Below, piece after piece: positions 23,540 to 35,819 of a stretch of DNA of 64,000 nt; the stretch's first letter is position 1; each line of letters begins with the position of its first letter. The DNA comes from Salticus scenicus (lineage: Eukaryota > Arthropoda > Arachnida > Araneae > Salticidae). The translations under genes and the position numbers were made by a program. The stretch is taken from contig CAWVNO010000515.1 of NCBI GenBank assembly GCA_963930645.1, positions 3,208,838-3,272,837 of the forward strand, in the 5' to 3' direction. Under the pieces are notes generated by a model. It did not search any database, was not told the DNA's origin, and saw only the letters and a program-made list of their open reading frames with translations.

Positions 23540-23870
23540 ACACCAACAATTTTAAAGACCGTTTTGCTGGACCCCAGAAGAAATGCCAATCCTAATTCGT
23601 CATCTATGATGACTTATGAGGAGTATCAAATTTTTTATGAGTGTATATAAAATACTTATATTTATGAAATTTTATGTTATAAAATCGAAAAAAAAAAATT
23701 AAAAAATTAAAATTCGTAAATCGAAGAAAATCTTGAGGAGGTACACTCTTGCAGGATCCAAGCTACCCCTCTACTAAATTTTGTAGTTTTGCGATCAGTA
23801 TGTTTGAGCTTCAGAGCACAGACATATACACAGACACACTTCTCTTTATTCATATGGATATATATATAAA
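23540..23870 (+). mobile_element. Possible 3' end of a non-LTR retrotransposon (weak)
   Basis: A more balanced segment ends in CACAGACATATACACAGACA and a short TA-rich tail (GGATATATATATA). Many RTE-type elements end in a short simple-sequence tail after an untranslated region of this look. No reverse-transcriptase residues are visible, so the assignment is tentative. Confidence 0.2.
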
Positions 23871-24967
23871 TTGAGTGACACACAAATTGGTAAACAGTTT
23901 AAAAATTTGTAAAAATGGGTGAAACTAGTACAGTTTAATGCGGTTTACGAGAAAGCTATTTGCATTAAGGTAGATATTTTTATTTAAAATAATTTTTTAA
24001 AAATTAAATTTTTGTTGATAGATGATGTTGCGCTAAAATTACCACAAACTTCTTTGGAAAATTAGATTTATTTTCATGCAGACAAATGCTTACAACCATA
24101 TAAGAACAGTCTTCTTGCTGAGGATGTAACAAATTAATGAATTAAATGGTTAAAAATTCTGCTCGTTATAGATCCATATAGAGCGATCAAAATGCATTTT
24201 CTGAATTCAAGATTTAAAAATATTACTCTTATTATAGAGCTTATCGATGAAGTCTTTAGCCTATTGCGAGAATTCATAATTTCTCAAGTTTTAAGATAGC
24301 AGAGTAAAATTTACGTCAAATTAAAACGGAAATAATCAAGTTTTCTTCTTATTATTATTATTATTTCAAGTCCAATTGATTAATTATCTGCTGTAAATGA
24401 AAGAAACGCAGTATCAAAGAAAACTGAAAATTGTTTGAAATAAAAAAAGCCTCATGAGTATTATGGTTGACAAATCTCACGAAATAAATACAAAATTAAA
24501 ATAAAACATACATTTTGGTATGAAAAATTCCTATAATAATAGTATAAGTTTACCGTACTTTCTCTAAAATTTCTCCGAATGTCAATAGAATCACTTACAC
24601 TTACAGTTTGTTTTAATTTAAAACACAATTATGGTATGGTTCTTTTATTGGGCGCTACTTTTCCATACTTTGTCAGAAAATTCCTTCCTACGGTTTTCAG
24701 TTTCTTTGTTACTATCGTTCTTTCATTTACACCACATCGATGGGACTTGAAATAAATAAATAAATTTGATTATTCTCTTTACATTTCATACACATTTCCC
24801 TTTTCCCTCTTAAAAAAGTGAGAAATTATAGTTTATTTATTTATTTATTTTATGAAGCAAAAATTTTGTGGACACTCTGTATTTAATCGTCATATCACCA
24901 AATTTTCTCTCATAAGAAAGGTCATGAAGTAACATTCCATCTTTCAAAATTTTCGTTTATATTTTTA
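23871..24967. other. AT-rich DNA, no gene recognised
   Basis: Nothing assignable. Short ATT repeats near 24350-24365 and TTTA repeats near 24830-24850. Confidence 0.55.
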
Positions 24968-24969
24968 TA

Positions 24970-25232
24970 CCACTCCGGAGCCCGGAGGTAAGAGACACCA
25001 TGTCCATTTTGTGAAAAGGGTTACTAGTTACTACCATGCCTTTGATTTGCTACAATGACGTGAATTTTTCATGAAAAAAAAAATGGTCGTGGTTTTATTT
25101 TACATTCTCTTATCTTCTTTATAATAACTGGACATTATTGTTTAATGCCTCTATATAAATAAAAAAATGTACATAAATGATACGGTGGTAATTCTTTCCA
25201 CAAAATAGACATGGTGTCCTTCACATCCGGGG
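24970..25232. mobile_element. MITE with about 40-bp inverted ends and TA flanks
   Basis: GACACCATGTCCATTTTGTG (24994-25013) is mirrored by CACAAAATAGACATGGTGTC (25199-25218), one mismatch apart. Outside these, CTCCGGAG on the left faces ATCCGGGG on the right. TA occurs at 24968-24969 and 25233-25234. The interior of about 185 bp is AT-rich and non-coding. The superfamily is not certain; the TA flanks favour Tc1/mariner. Confidence 0.65.
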
Positions 25233-25455
25233 TACAGATTTATCGTTTGTATTAACGTTTGGGATGATTTTCATTAAAATCACAAACTACATGCAGAATT
25301 TTAAATTCTTGTAGAAAATTGAGATAATGCCCACTTTCATTACAAATACTTTTGTACAGTGAAATCAATAAATTTCATTTAAGTTTACCATAGATTTAAT
25401 TTTCTTAAATGACTTTGAAATACGTTTTAGATATTTAAAATTGTACACTCAAATA
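25233..25455. other. AT-rich spacer between two TA-flanked elements
   Basis: No features. It lies between the MITE and the mariner remnant. Confidence 0.5.
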
Positions 25456-26018
25456 TTGGGTTGTTCGGAAAATAATTTCGTTTTTTCCTTTGATAATAAA
25501 AGACGATTTTCTTATATTGTATAAATATTTTATTGAATTATATATTTTCCTCTTTGGACGGTTTCTTACCGATCTCACGAGTTGCTATTTGGCAGTTTTC
25601 GTAAATCAGTACTTTGTTTTGTCTTTATTAGCATAAACTGGTTTTCCAGAACGTAATGCATCTTCAACGTCAAAATTGCCGAAACAAAATTTGGTAAACC
25701 AGTTTTGACACTGGCGTTCTTTAAATAAATTTTCTGTATACACATCGCATACTTTTTCCCCTTGTTTGAACAGTATTTTGTCTTTTTTGATAGCAAAAAT
25801 AAAATATGCTGAAATTTTCGCTTCCGATTTTCTTTATTTGATAGGGTACCAATCAAAACCTATTGAGCAGAATAAAACGACCTTTTTCACAAGCAAGCCT
25901 TGCTATATCAGCTGTCACAATATATAATGGTAATGCAGCTTAATTGTGAAGATGGTGTGAAAAAAATACAATTAAGTCCTCTACTGAGAAAAATGAAATT
26001 ACTTTCTGAACAACCCAA
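25456..26018 (-). mobile_element. Internally deleted mariner transposon
   Basis: The ends TTGGGTTGTTCGGAAAATAA and TTACTTTCTGAACAACCCAA are inverted repeats flanked by TA (25454-25455 and 26019-26020). At 563 bp it is less than half the usual length of about 1.3 kb. The minus strand keeps part of the transposase N-terminal DNA-binding region, listed separately. The catalytic D,D34D part is absent. It probably arose by internal deletion of an autonomous mariner and could have moved only with transposase supplied in trans. Confidence 0.9.
25609..25860 (-). pseudogene. Mariner transposase N-terminal fragment, frameshifted
   Basis: On the minus strand, 25719-25609 reads a 37-codon block beginning ERQCQNWFTKF and continuing GNFDVEDALRSGKPV. 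This matches the conserved mariner segment between the two helix-turn-helix motifs (CQNWF, GDFDVEDAPRSGRP in the family). Upstream, another frame gives FKQGEKVCDVYRKF, resembling the start of the first helix-turn-helix, so at least one frameshift separates them; stops also interrupt the reading. The 93-codon open frame at 25575-25856 is a wrong-frame shadow. The whole catalytic domain is missing, so there is no active enzyme. Confidence 0.85.
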
Positions 26019-26589
26019 TAATTTTAGTTATAAAAATTAATATTTCATCCTAAAGGATGCATATTAATTTATTTCAATTTTTTTCAAAACGAGTAGGAAA
26101 GGGTATTGCTAGAGAGATATTTTATGAATCGATTATATTAGGTATGTAATTTCTCGGTTTATCTGTAGAATATTCATTTTCAGTTGTATAATTATTCTAC
26201 CATCCATTACCCCCAATAATTACCAGGCTTCCGCTTCGCTTAAAATTTGTATACGTTGCGAACATGTACGGTGCAAGTGATGGCAGAATTTATTGACACT
26301 TGCTGTGAATGATGTGTTATTAACGCTACATTTCTCAGATATCAATAGAACTTATTTGCAGATTTGTAATACTCTCGAACTTGTGTGTATGTGTGTGATA
26401 AATATGATTTATTGCCTCCATACTTTTTCAACGTAAGCAAAACAAAATAGTGTATGTCAAAGCCGTAAAATCATTCTGTAATTTTGATGAATCAATATAA
26501 TCTATGCGCGCATTATTAGCGAGGATTTTATAAAAATGATTAGTAATAATTCATTTATTAGAAGAATGGGATATATTTTCTTTAATACG

Positions 26590-26591
<2 letters not shown>
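26019..26591. other. AT-rich DNA, no gene recognised
   Basis: GGCTTCCGCTTCGCTT at about 26227 resembles the CCGCTTCGC motif near the Helitron-like terminus at 40268, possibly a small fragment of the same kind. Otherwise nothing. Confidence 0.45.

Positions 26592-26645
<54 letters not shown>
26592..26645. repeat. (AT)n microsatellite, about 54 bp
   Basis: A pure TA alternation. It creates the tyrosine/isoleucine run in the minus-strand frame. Confidence 0.95.
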
Positions 26646-26648
<3 letters not shown>

Positions 26649-28466
26649 GTGTGTGTTTCCAATAACATAAATACCAGCTTTGAAATGAATAAATGAATAA
26701 TAAATACTTATGTGTTTATAGTGAAATCCTGCATTGTGTACGCATATATGATAGGGACATGTATTAGAAGTTCCCAAGTTCATCTGTATTTATGTCTGGT
26801 TAAATTTAGAAATAGTATAAAAAATTCGGAAAATTGCATATAAAAAAATTGGAAGATTTGATATAATTAAACATTATGGAAATTTTGTTGTTTATTGTAT
26901 GCATGAAAATAATAACAATATTAATAATATTTGTTTAAGTTTTTTAGAAATATGATTTGTTACGTTTGTTTTTGCTTTTTTTCTCTCCCTTTAACTATTA
27001 TTTTCTACCGTTTTGTTTATTTTACCTTATTTGCATTTCAATCGTCCAATTTGAACATCGTTATTCCAAATAAGCGGAATGTAATATTTCATTTATTTTA
27101 TGTCTTATGATATGTAATCAGCCATTTTTCGTTTTCTCTACTAGTTCATTTTTTGTAAAATTATTGATAACGATTTTTCGCTTAAAGAACGTTCATATAA
27201 TCGAAATCGGGAAATAACGCTAAAAGCATCAAGAGAATTTAGGAATAAAATAAATAAATAAAATAAAAATCATTTTTATCGAATTGATGTATGACATTTT
27301 GTTGACGTCATTGTCGAATGCTAAATCTTGCCACTTTTTATTTATTTTTTTTTTTTTTTCTTATCCGCGTTAAGAACTTTTACAATTCTTTTTGTGTTAA
27401 AGATAAAAACAGTTTTCACTGGCGCAAAATTTGGCATTTATTTGCATCAACGGAGCCAAGATGTCGAAGAGATATCAGCCTTCTCTTCCGCCCCCTTAAC
27501 GATATATATTTTTTTTTCTTTCCTGCTGGGAACTTCAAAGCATTAGAATTGATAGATGATGATTTTTTGAATTCTTTTAGCACATTTTGATTCGGTTTGT
27601 GAATTTTTTTTTACATTTTTGTTTGCTTCTTAGTTCATTTCAGTTATTCTGTGTTTTTCACTTACTCATGTCTGGCGCCTATCTTTTATATGTATATATA
27701 TTTTTTCTTCTCCTGGAAATTATTTTTCGTTTGCCATATTTTAATATGACTGATTTCAAAATTTTATTTTTATCTTTAGTGGCATTTTTTTTTTTTTTTT
27801 TTTTTGTCTTGACGCTGTAAACTTGCGACTGATTATTCCTCTAGAGATAAAACATTTCCTGAATATTTCAATGAATATAAATTAAGAATATATATATATA
27901 TATATAATTTTTGTAAATGATGATGATTTCCTGCGATTTTCTAACCGACGAAATATGATTTCTTTAAGAACTCACGCTGACATCCCAGGAGAGTCATAAA
28001 AATATATCTTCATTCAAATAAAAATATAAACCTTGAGAAAAATTATTACTTTTAAAAATATAACACATTTTCTTTCAGACAGCTTTCATTTCCCAAAAGC
28101 TTTTGTTATTTGGTGACTATAATAAAAACTATCATCATTATAGTTACGTATTCGTATTTTTAAAAAATCGAATGATTATATGTAAGCCTAACCACTTTTT
28201 AAAAATTTATTTTTTGATAATAGGAACGTTATTTCTAAATAGATTATTATATTCATCTATTTAAAAAAAAAAAAAAAAAAGTAAATTTTGAAAAATATAT
28301 ATAAAGAGAAATCTGTTCATTTGTACATGGTCGCATGCAGTATATCGTCAGTTTATAAGTAAGTTTATAAAAACTTTATAACTTTATACAATATAAATGT
28401 AATTATTATGTTTTGTAAACAAAAAGTTTCACGCTTCAAAATCACGCTTACTCTGACATATGTATG
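26646..28466. other. AT-rich DNA with T-runs, no gene recognised
   Basis: T-runs at about 27345-27359 and 27786-27804, (TA)n at about 27888-27906 and A18 at 28263-28280. Several 70-90-codon frames at 27318-27820 are phenylalanine/leucine-rich because of T-rich sequence and are not credible genes. Confidence 0.55.
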
Positions 28467-28491
28467 CGTGTGTGTGTGTGTGTGTGTGTGT
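28467..28491. repeat. (GT)n microsatellite
   Basis: An alternating GT tract of about 25 bp. A second shorter one is near 28586-28600. Confidence 0.9.
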
Positions 28492-28672
28492 AATTTTATA
28501 AAAACGCAGCTCAGATGCAAGTCTTTTCTCTCTATGAGAAATTCTGAAATTCAAAATTCAAATATAAAATTAGTATATAATATTTTGTGTGTGTGTGTGT
28601 CTTACTTATTTACTTTTCTTCCACAATTTGCTGCATCCTGTAAAAATTTGATGAATTTTACCTCCTGTAATC

Positions 28673-28673
<1 letters not shown>

Positions 28674-28704
<31 letters not shown>
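28674..28704. repeat. (AAT)n microsatellite
   Basis: About ten AAT units in a row. Confidence 0.9.
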
Positions 28705-29329
28705 TGAAAATTCATTATAATTCATCATGTGATTAATTCATTACAAATATATGAAATTAGTAAGAAAATTCTTTATAATATCAATCTTTACCCTCTTTAT
28801 CTTTCTTCTTATTTTCTTTCTTATCGAATTTTCTTTCATATCTTCTTTCTCTCATTTTCTATATCTTTCTTTTGATAAGTTATCATTATTTTTTTTTCTA
28901 TTACATTTCTTGAAATCTAAATCCTATGTTAAAATTACAATTGTTATTTGATATTCCCCATTCCATTATCATATCATGTTCCAATTAATAAAGTATAAAA
29001 ACCTTTTTTTTAAGTAGTATACACGTCTGATGGAGCAAAGTATTTCAATATAAATATTTTTGCTTTCTCTCTATAATTCTTAAGTTAACAGATGCTAGAT
29101 TCGAGTCTCTGTTCAGACATGGATATTTGTAGCGATTTTGGTCTAACTGCGTCTAATAAGTAAACTATTATCTTTGACTGAGAAATCAAAACTTTTATTC
29201 TAAAATGCATACAGAAGCTAAACTGATCAAAAACTAAACTGCTAAATTGATAAATGAGCAAATTTCTACTTATTTAAATTCACCAAATACACATAAAAAA
29301 TTTTACTTCACTCATGTTTAAATGTTGTC

Positions 29330-29332
<3 letters not shown>
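28705..29332. other. AT- and pyrimidine-rich DNA, no gene recognised
   Basis: CTTT-rich stretches at 28790-28900, no coding or transposon signature. Confidence 0.5.

Positions 29333-29361
<29 letters not shown>
29333..29361. repeat. A29 run abutting HINE-like copy 2
   Basis: This run touches the hairpin end of the minus-oriented element directly. In the element's own orientation its 3' end is followed by a T29 run, in keeping with insertion into T-rich sites. Confidence 0.9.
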
Positions 29362-29369
<8 letters not shown>

Positions 29370-30169
29370 GACTCCACTCGACTTTCCGAACATTGAGTAA
29401 TTAACAGTTTTGTAGATAAAGTAAAGAAAGAGGAGTTGTTAAACAAACAAAAGAGATAAAACCATAATAGAGTGTTTGAGTATTTTTCTCCATACATTAC
29501 ACGATATTTTATTTAACGCTACAGAACTTTGGGCCCATAGATCATAATGATAAAGAATTTTTCGTTGTGTCCCTGTAAAACCCTATAAATGCTAGATTCA
29601 CCAAAATGCTTATTAGTTAGTGCAACAGTGATTTATAATATTCATATAAAGTTTCAGCTCAATTGAACAAGGCGTTTAGATGCTATCGCACTTTTAAAAA
29701 TTTGGTCCCATAGGCCATAATGATAAAGAATTTTTCTTTGTGTCCCTGTAAAAAAACTGTAAGTGCTAAATTCACCAAAATCTATACAGTTCGTGCAACT
29801 GTGACCTACAACATGTGTACAAAATTTTTGCTCAGATTAATAAAGCGTTTAGCATAATGATAAAGAATTTTTCCTGGTGTCCTGGTAAAAAAACTATAAG
29901 TGCTAGACTCACCAAAATCTATAGGGTTCGTACTATGGTGACTTACAATATACGTACCAACTTTCAGCTTATTCGAAAAAATCGTTTAGACGCTAGCGTG
30001 TTCACTCACAGACATACACACATACATACACACACACACATACATACATCATCGGAAAAATAGTGGAAACGGACTCAGGGAACTTCGAAACGTATAGAAA
30101 CATCAAAATCTCAAATTCGGATTTTTGACATGATTACAATACTTTCCTCACTATAGTGTTCGGAAAGTA
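29362..30169 (-). mobile_element. HINE/Helentron-like element, copy 2 (three units, reverse orientation)
   Basis: Begins TCTGGAGTGACTCCACTC and ends with the inverse of the copy-1 5' end, which carries the same CACTATAGTG palindrome. Three internal units are marked by TTTCGTTGTGTCCCTG (about 29560), TTTCTTTGTGTCCCTG (about 29735) and TTTCCTGGTGTCCTGG (about 29870); the last interval is shortened. The CA-rich tract at 30001-30047 corresponds to the GT tract of copy 1. The 82-codon plus frame here is the same head region read through that tract and is not a gene. Confidence 0.65.
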
Positions 30170-30906
30170 AAAAGAGAGAGAGAGAGAAATATTTTATGAA
30201 TTTCTACCACTGTCTCATTCGTCTCTCTTTTTAGAAATATTACCATGCGACCATTGATGCATGTTTAGGGTAAATTAGAACAATATTTATCGCAGAATGC
30301 TCGTATTGTCTTCTTTATATTTATGCGTTGATTCTGCAGAATATGCACACGATTAATTAACTCCTAGATCTACTTCATCTCATTAGCATAGTGACCACGG
30401 CTCTTGTCGTTTGATAGCAGGAATCCATTTCACGTTTATTGTCCTCTGAATATTCATCCAGAACGCTTTCAACTACTGTGGGATATTTGAAGTTTATTGG
30501 CGCCACTGCTAGTGGACGTTTTCGGGAGTGAATTTTGATCAGGATTCAGTTGTTCACCTCTCCTTATTAATTATGATAGATTATATAATTCTGTTCTTCT
30601 GTTTAATGACTGGATGTATTGTTGAGAATTTCAGAAGTTATTCAAGTATCTTGTTTGATATATGTGGGTTTGGCACCATAATAGTAAGGTTACCAGCATC
30701 ATAATATGATGTTTTATGTATTTTATGTTTGATTGATTGTTCTAGACCGCATAAATTTAATGGTAAATCGATGCGGCTGAAATCACACGAAAGTCAACTG
30801 CTAGAAGTGACTTTTTATAACACTAATCAATTTTTATAACACATGTAAGCTGCAACTTAAAAACTATTTTGTATTCCAGAAATTTTTGCTAAATTATGTA
30901 GATAAG

Positions 30907-30907
<1 letters not shown>
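30170..30907. other. Moderately complex, low-repeat segment (possible conserved non-coding DNA)
   Basis: After a GA-rich start, 30230-30560 has no simple repeats and carries homeobox-type TTAATTAACTCC and ATTAGCATA motifs and a more balanced composition. No open frame of note on either strand. Conservation cannot be judged from one sequence. Confidence 0.25.

Positions 30908-30943
<36 letters not shown>
30908..30943. repeat. (ATT)n microsatellite
   Basis: About twelve ATT units. Confidence 0.95.
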
Positions 30944-30945
<2 letters not shown>

Positions 30946-32489
30946 TTTACTTTTTTTCTTTGTTATTCCTTTTAATAAATTATATAGTGTACTCATCTAG
31001 CGTTTAAAATACTATTTATCTATTTTATCATAACTATTAATTTTTTTGTATGATTTTACATGTTTTTAAAGCAGAAATTTTTCCATTCTTATTCTTTTCA
31101 TATAGAAAAAGATAACATTAAAAGAGGTTGGTCCTATTTAGTCTAGTAGAATTTGATTATTTTTTCTTCAAATGTTTGAAATACTTTTCTAAGTAAATTA
31201 TTTTTTCTAACTAAGTTATTTTATTCACTTTTTTCTCAGAATTCTGCTTGTATTCCCCCTTAAAAAAATAAAATAAAATAAAATATCAAAACAACGTATC
31301 TTTTTCCATGCACTTTTAAAGCTTTTTATCACGTTATTTGTTAATAAAACTGTGCTTTTTATAAATGGCTTATCAATATTTGATCATCACATATTCTACA
31401 TTTAATTCATCTGAACGTAATTGTAATACAATCGACTGGATATTTCCGTGATAAGCTGTATTAAACTTTTAAACATTCGAAAGAAAAACAAATATCCTTC
31501 TATTGCTCAAATTATAGAATTGCTGACATTTATTAAAGTAATCATGTATTAAAATAAGAACAGAAATTCGCAAAAGATATTTTCTGGTAAAATTCATAAA
31601 ATACGAAATTTTGATTGATTATTTATTTATTTATTTATTTATATCACTATTTGATAAATATGGTATGGTTCAGAAATCAATGACCTTAAATTTTGATCAG
31701 TGGTTAAGATAAAATAAAAAATCTTATACAATTCCCACGATGCCAACTTTATTTATATCGAAACCACTATATTGCTTTTTGAAGATCATGTTAGTTAAAA
31801 AAAAATTTCAGCTAAAAAATCAATCTTCAGCTTCATTACCAAGTCTTCAAGAAAATTCAGAAGTTATTGCCCATTTAAAAACTAAACTTATGAACTTTCC
31901 CTATATTAGCTACTCTATTTAATGAAAGCAATTTCTGAATTATTTATTCTTTTTTTAAGTTTCTATATAATTAAGTATAAATACAAGAACTTAAATTATG
32001 GTACCACTCAAAATATGGTATGAATACAATAAACAAATATTTTTCGCAGTGAAATATGAAAGTATCAAAATAATTACTAATTTTAAAATAATTTCTCCGT
32101 AAATATTATTTGATACTTAAAATTGCATACAATGCAGCTACACAAAACCGCTATATATCACATACAATTAATTGACACCTTGAATTAAATAGCATTTGAA
32201 AGATACTAACAACACAAAAAAGCACCTGCTCATAGAAAATCATGTAAAAATTTATTAGCTATTTTTTTCTTTATGACAGTCAAAAATTGTTTCGTCAAAT
32301 TAGCTTTGAATTTTTTTTTCTTTACATTATCTTCAGGTGACATTTTTAATAGAAATAATATACATCAGTTATCATCTGAAAACAATTAAGCCATTGAAAT
32401 AAAACCTATTTTTCAAACGTTTATTTTACCCCCCTCCCTCTCCTTTCTTATCTTGTTCATTTCGAATCGATTTTATCGTGTTTTTCTTT
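30944..32489. other. AT-rich DNA, no gene recognised
   Basis: Simple AAAT/TTTA tracts near 31266-31285 and 31619-31640. A 60-codon plus frame at 31740-31922 has a mixed composition but no recognisable motif. Confidence 0.5.
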
Positions 32490-32840
32490 TAAATTAAACC
32501 AACTACAGTGATCTTCCCTGATTTAAGAAGACAATAAAATGTTTCCGCCGCGTTAGATCTTTGCTAAGCCCCTCAGTGTCTCCCAAAATAACCAGTAAAC
32601 CTCCCTGAGACTTTTTAGATGAGGATGATTATTGCTTTTGCGGAGAAGCTAGGGAACAAATGATTCTCAAATTAGAGACTTCACATTTATTAATCAATCA
32701 CACTATCCCGTTGTATTTTGCTGCAAGAGTGTGCGAAGCATATGGGCGGAAAGATAGAATCATTAATCAAGGGCATTGTCTTAATTGTGTGCAGTTTCAG
32801 AATTGGAATAATTGCTGTCTCTCTCTAAAGGTATTTTGAA
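32490..32840. other. Moderately complex, low-repeat segment
   Basis: Balanced composition and free of homopolymers. It contains TTAATCAATCACAC and ATCATTAATCAAGG, which resemble paired homeodomain/PBX-type sites. No splice-bounded reading frame could be supported. It could be a non-coding control element or unrecognised old repeat. Confidence 0.25.
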
Positions 32841-34805
32841 GGGAAACATTAAAAAATAATCAAAATATTATTTGTTTAAAATAATAATAATAATAATAAT
32901 AAGCATCTTGTTTTGTATTGTTTCATCTATACTTTAATTTAAAACATTTTCTTCAAATTTAATAGATATGTATCTAGTTTATGATATTATAAAAATGGTG
33001 CATTAAATAAGAAAAATAGAGAAAACAACAAATTTGTGGTTCGTGCACTTTTTCCGAACGTATATGTAAAATAACCAGAATACATCAGTTGCTAGTCTTT
33101 TCTTTTTTTTTTTTTCCTTTTTGGTATCATTACATACGGACAAAAAAAAAAAAAAAAAAAAAAAAAAGGAGAATGAGTGAGAACTTGTATTAACTGCAAA
33201 TTATGAAATTAGTAGATAACAAGGCAACTAAAATTGATTTAGATGTTTTGCGCCTGGATAGAAGTGTCATCCTCAAGCAAAAATTAAATTCAAAAAATTT
33301 TTAAAGACACATATATACACACCATAAATATGAATATGCTAGATATGTGTGTTTAGGGGGAAAAGGGAAGAAAGAAAAATCAATAGCCACTTATTTATTC
33401 TAACATAATTCTAAAATTTGGTGAAAGTAATTTAAATACATTAATCTGAAAATTTAAATGAGAAATTTATTTTTTAAAGCGGAAAATATATTAAAATGTT
33501 TTTCTAAAGCATGTTTTCTTTATGATTGAAAATAAGAATAATTTCAAGAATTGAGTACTCCAGACAGTGTGTAAGATTAAAAGAAATAGCATAAGGTGAA
33601 ATATCATGCAGAATATAATATCAAAATATCCTTTTTCGTTTCCTAACCTCTGAGATATACGCATTAAGAAGACTTTTGGATTAATTTTAATTCTTTTTTC
33701 TTATTTGAAAAGTCTAATTAATAAAAAAAAAGAAAAAAGAAAAAAAAAATTGCAATCTTAAAAAAAAGTTTAAATTCTCTTTTGTACTTATACTGTTGAA
33801 CTAATATATGCACATAACTACAGGCTTGAAATGGTATGAATACAACTGAACGATCTATATATGCCTATTCCTAGAAAATTAAAAAAAGAAATATATATAT
33901 CATCGGAAAGCGATTTTGTTCCTGATTCACATTCATAACGTGACAAGAACCTGTAAAAGGACACGCTTGTCTCTTCATATGAGTTTTTCATATTGTTACC
34001 TATTTAGGAAACTGAAACACGAAAATAAGAAAATAACTTTGTTTTCAAAGTTTAAATTAGCTTTCTAAGCAATATCGGTGTATCCTAACTTAAAATGATT
34101 GGGAAGTATCTATTTTTATTATGAATGGAAAGTTATTGAACTATGAAATTGCGTTCAAACTTTTAAAACAACTTTCTAGGAGATAACGCGAAAGTGCTCT
34201 CAGTAAAAATTGGACTCAAAATGTTTGAAAAATGCCTATTAATTGAGGATGTTAAAAATCGATTTTAAGAATCAATTTTAAATGCTATTGGCTATAAATA
34301 TCACTTTAACGCATTATGCCAACTTTTTATGTAATTTTTTATTTAGTGATGAAAAGATTTAGATTACATTAAGATTTTGAGCAGTTGGACTTACAAATTA
34401 TTATTATTTTTTTAAGCCTAAGGATAACAACGATTTTACAACTAATTAGTATAAATATAGAGTTATAAATAAAATACTTGATCGATAATTTGATTTCTAT
34501 ACTTAATTTACAATTAAATCGAAATTTTAAGAAATTTTTATTTATCTTTATTTTTGCTTTAATTTCTTGTATAAACTAATTAATTTCAATATCATCATGC
34601 TACAGTTATAACTTCGGATTATAATAGAAGTACTATAAATATTTTAAATAATAATTTTAACTATTGGATGAATACGATAATCCAGATGAATGTGGATGTC
34701 CATAATTTAGATATATAGATACAAATTATCCAAATGCATAATCCAAATGAGCATTTTTAGATGATACGATAATCCTGTAAACATTTTGTTATTAATGATA
34801 GCATT
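32841..34805. other. AT-rich DNA with A26 run, no gene recognised
   Basis: AAT repeats at 32880-32901 and A26 at 33142-33167. Around 33245-33290 the minus strand reads TTGAGGATGACAC, a spacer and GCGCAAAACATC, a weak relative of the hammerhead-like motif at 6692. Nothing coding. Confidence 0.5.

Positions 34806-34832
<27 letters not shown>
34806..34832. repeat. A27 homopolymer run
   Basis: An uninterrupted run of 27 A residues. Confidence 0.9.
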
Positions 34833-34836
<4 letters not shown>

Positions 34837-34959
34837 TACCCGTCTTTGGTCGATAAACCTTTTTCTTTTTCTTTTGAAAGAGAGATACTTGTTTTTATTT
34901 TTATACCGCTAAAATAGTATTCTTTTTATTATCATTATTATTAAACTTGCCAGCACTCA

Positions 34960-35530
34960 AAGACATTATTTTGTAGAAATGCCAAACTTTGCGAGGTTTT
35001 GAGGATGATTTGCTTAATTCGAATGTTTTTGCTGGTTGAAGCAATTTATTAGTTAAAATTCGATCGTTGTGTATAAGGTTGTGTTTAGGACAGTGGAGTT
35101 GTGAGACGTTGCTTTCAGTGAAAGTTTTGGTGTGGCAGGCTATTTAAAGGAAATTTGTTATCGTATTTACTTAAAATTGACATTCCAGTATTGACCTATT
35201 TAAGTAGCGGGACCTCCCAATGTAAGAGAGCTTTGTTCCAGAGAGCTTTTTCTTAGAATTATTTTCCTTGGCGACTTAACAGAAGAAATGACGAGCGGAT
35301 TAGATAATTATATTTGGAGCTAATTACAAACAGTGGAGTATAGTTTGTTGAGTTAGGTTAACGTGTTGCCAGTGTTTCTTTCCGACAGAAAGACGCTCCA
35401 CACAATCCTTCATAACACACAGAATGGTTTCAGCACTTAATATCATGGGTTTTCATGTCACCCTCCCCCTATTAAAGTTTAAAATCATTTTGTTTTATAT
35501 TCCTCGTCATTCTTGTTTCACCTTTTACAG
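34960..35530. other. Moderately complex, low-repeat segment
   Basis: The longest stretch in the window without homopolymers. GGATTAGATAATTATATTTGGAGCTAATTAC-like sequence (35298-35328) combines an Otx/bicoid-type GGATTA with two TAATTA-type cores. No convincing reading frame. It ends with a pyrimidine-rich tract and AG that would make a good 3' splice site (35500-35530). Confidence 0.3.
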
Positions 35531-35567
35531 CTTTCAGTTATCAGCATGTCGAATCATGGAGTTCAGG
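35531..35567 (+). other. Possible microexon (weak)
   Basis: A pyrimidine-rich tract (CATTCTTGTTTCACCTTTTACAG-like, ending at 35530) is followed by 37 bp and then GTAACA, a passable donor. The 37 bp are open in the frame giving LSVISMSNHGVQ. No flanking exon was found, so this rests on splice-site appearance only. Confidence 0.12.
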
Positions 35568-35819
35568 GTAACACAACCAGTGTACTAAAGTGAATTATAC
35601 CGAGAACCGTATCTTTACGATTAGAATGATTTTCATTACTAATAATTCATATCTTGGAGCTATAGGATTAGGGTAAATTCAAATTCATAGAATCAGTAAC
35701 CATAACCTGTAATATCCACTGAGCATAGGAGTACTAACTGCTTAAGAGTACACAATCCACCGGGACTTAAGCGAAATTTTAATTTACAAAAATAATTTTT
35801 ATTCAGAAGTAAAGTAACT
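35568..35819. other. No feature recognised
   Basis: Moderately complex sequence with no repeat or coding signature. Confidence 0.4.

Noticed and set aside
28408..28707. 99-codon plus-strand frame
   Set aside because: Built from (GT)n (cysteine/valine run) and (AAT)n (isoleucine run) microsatellites.
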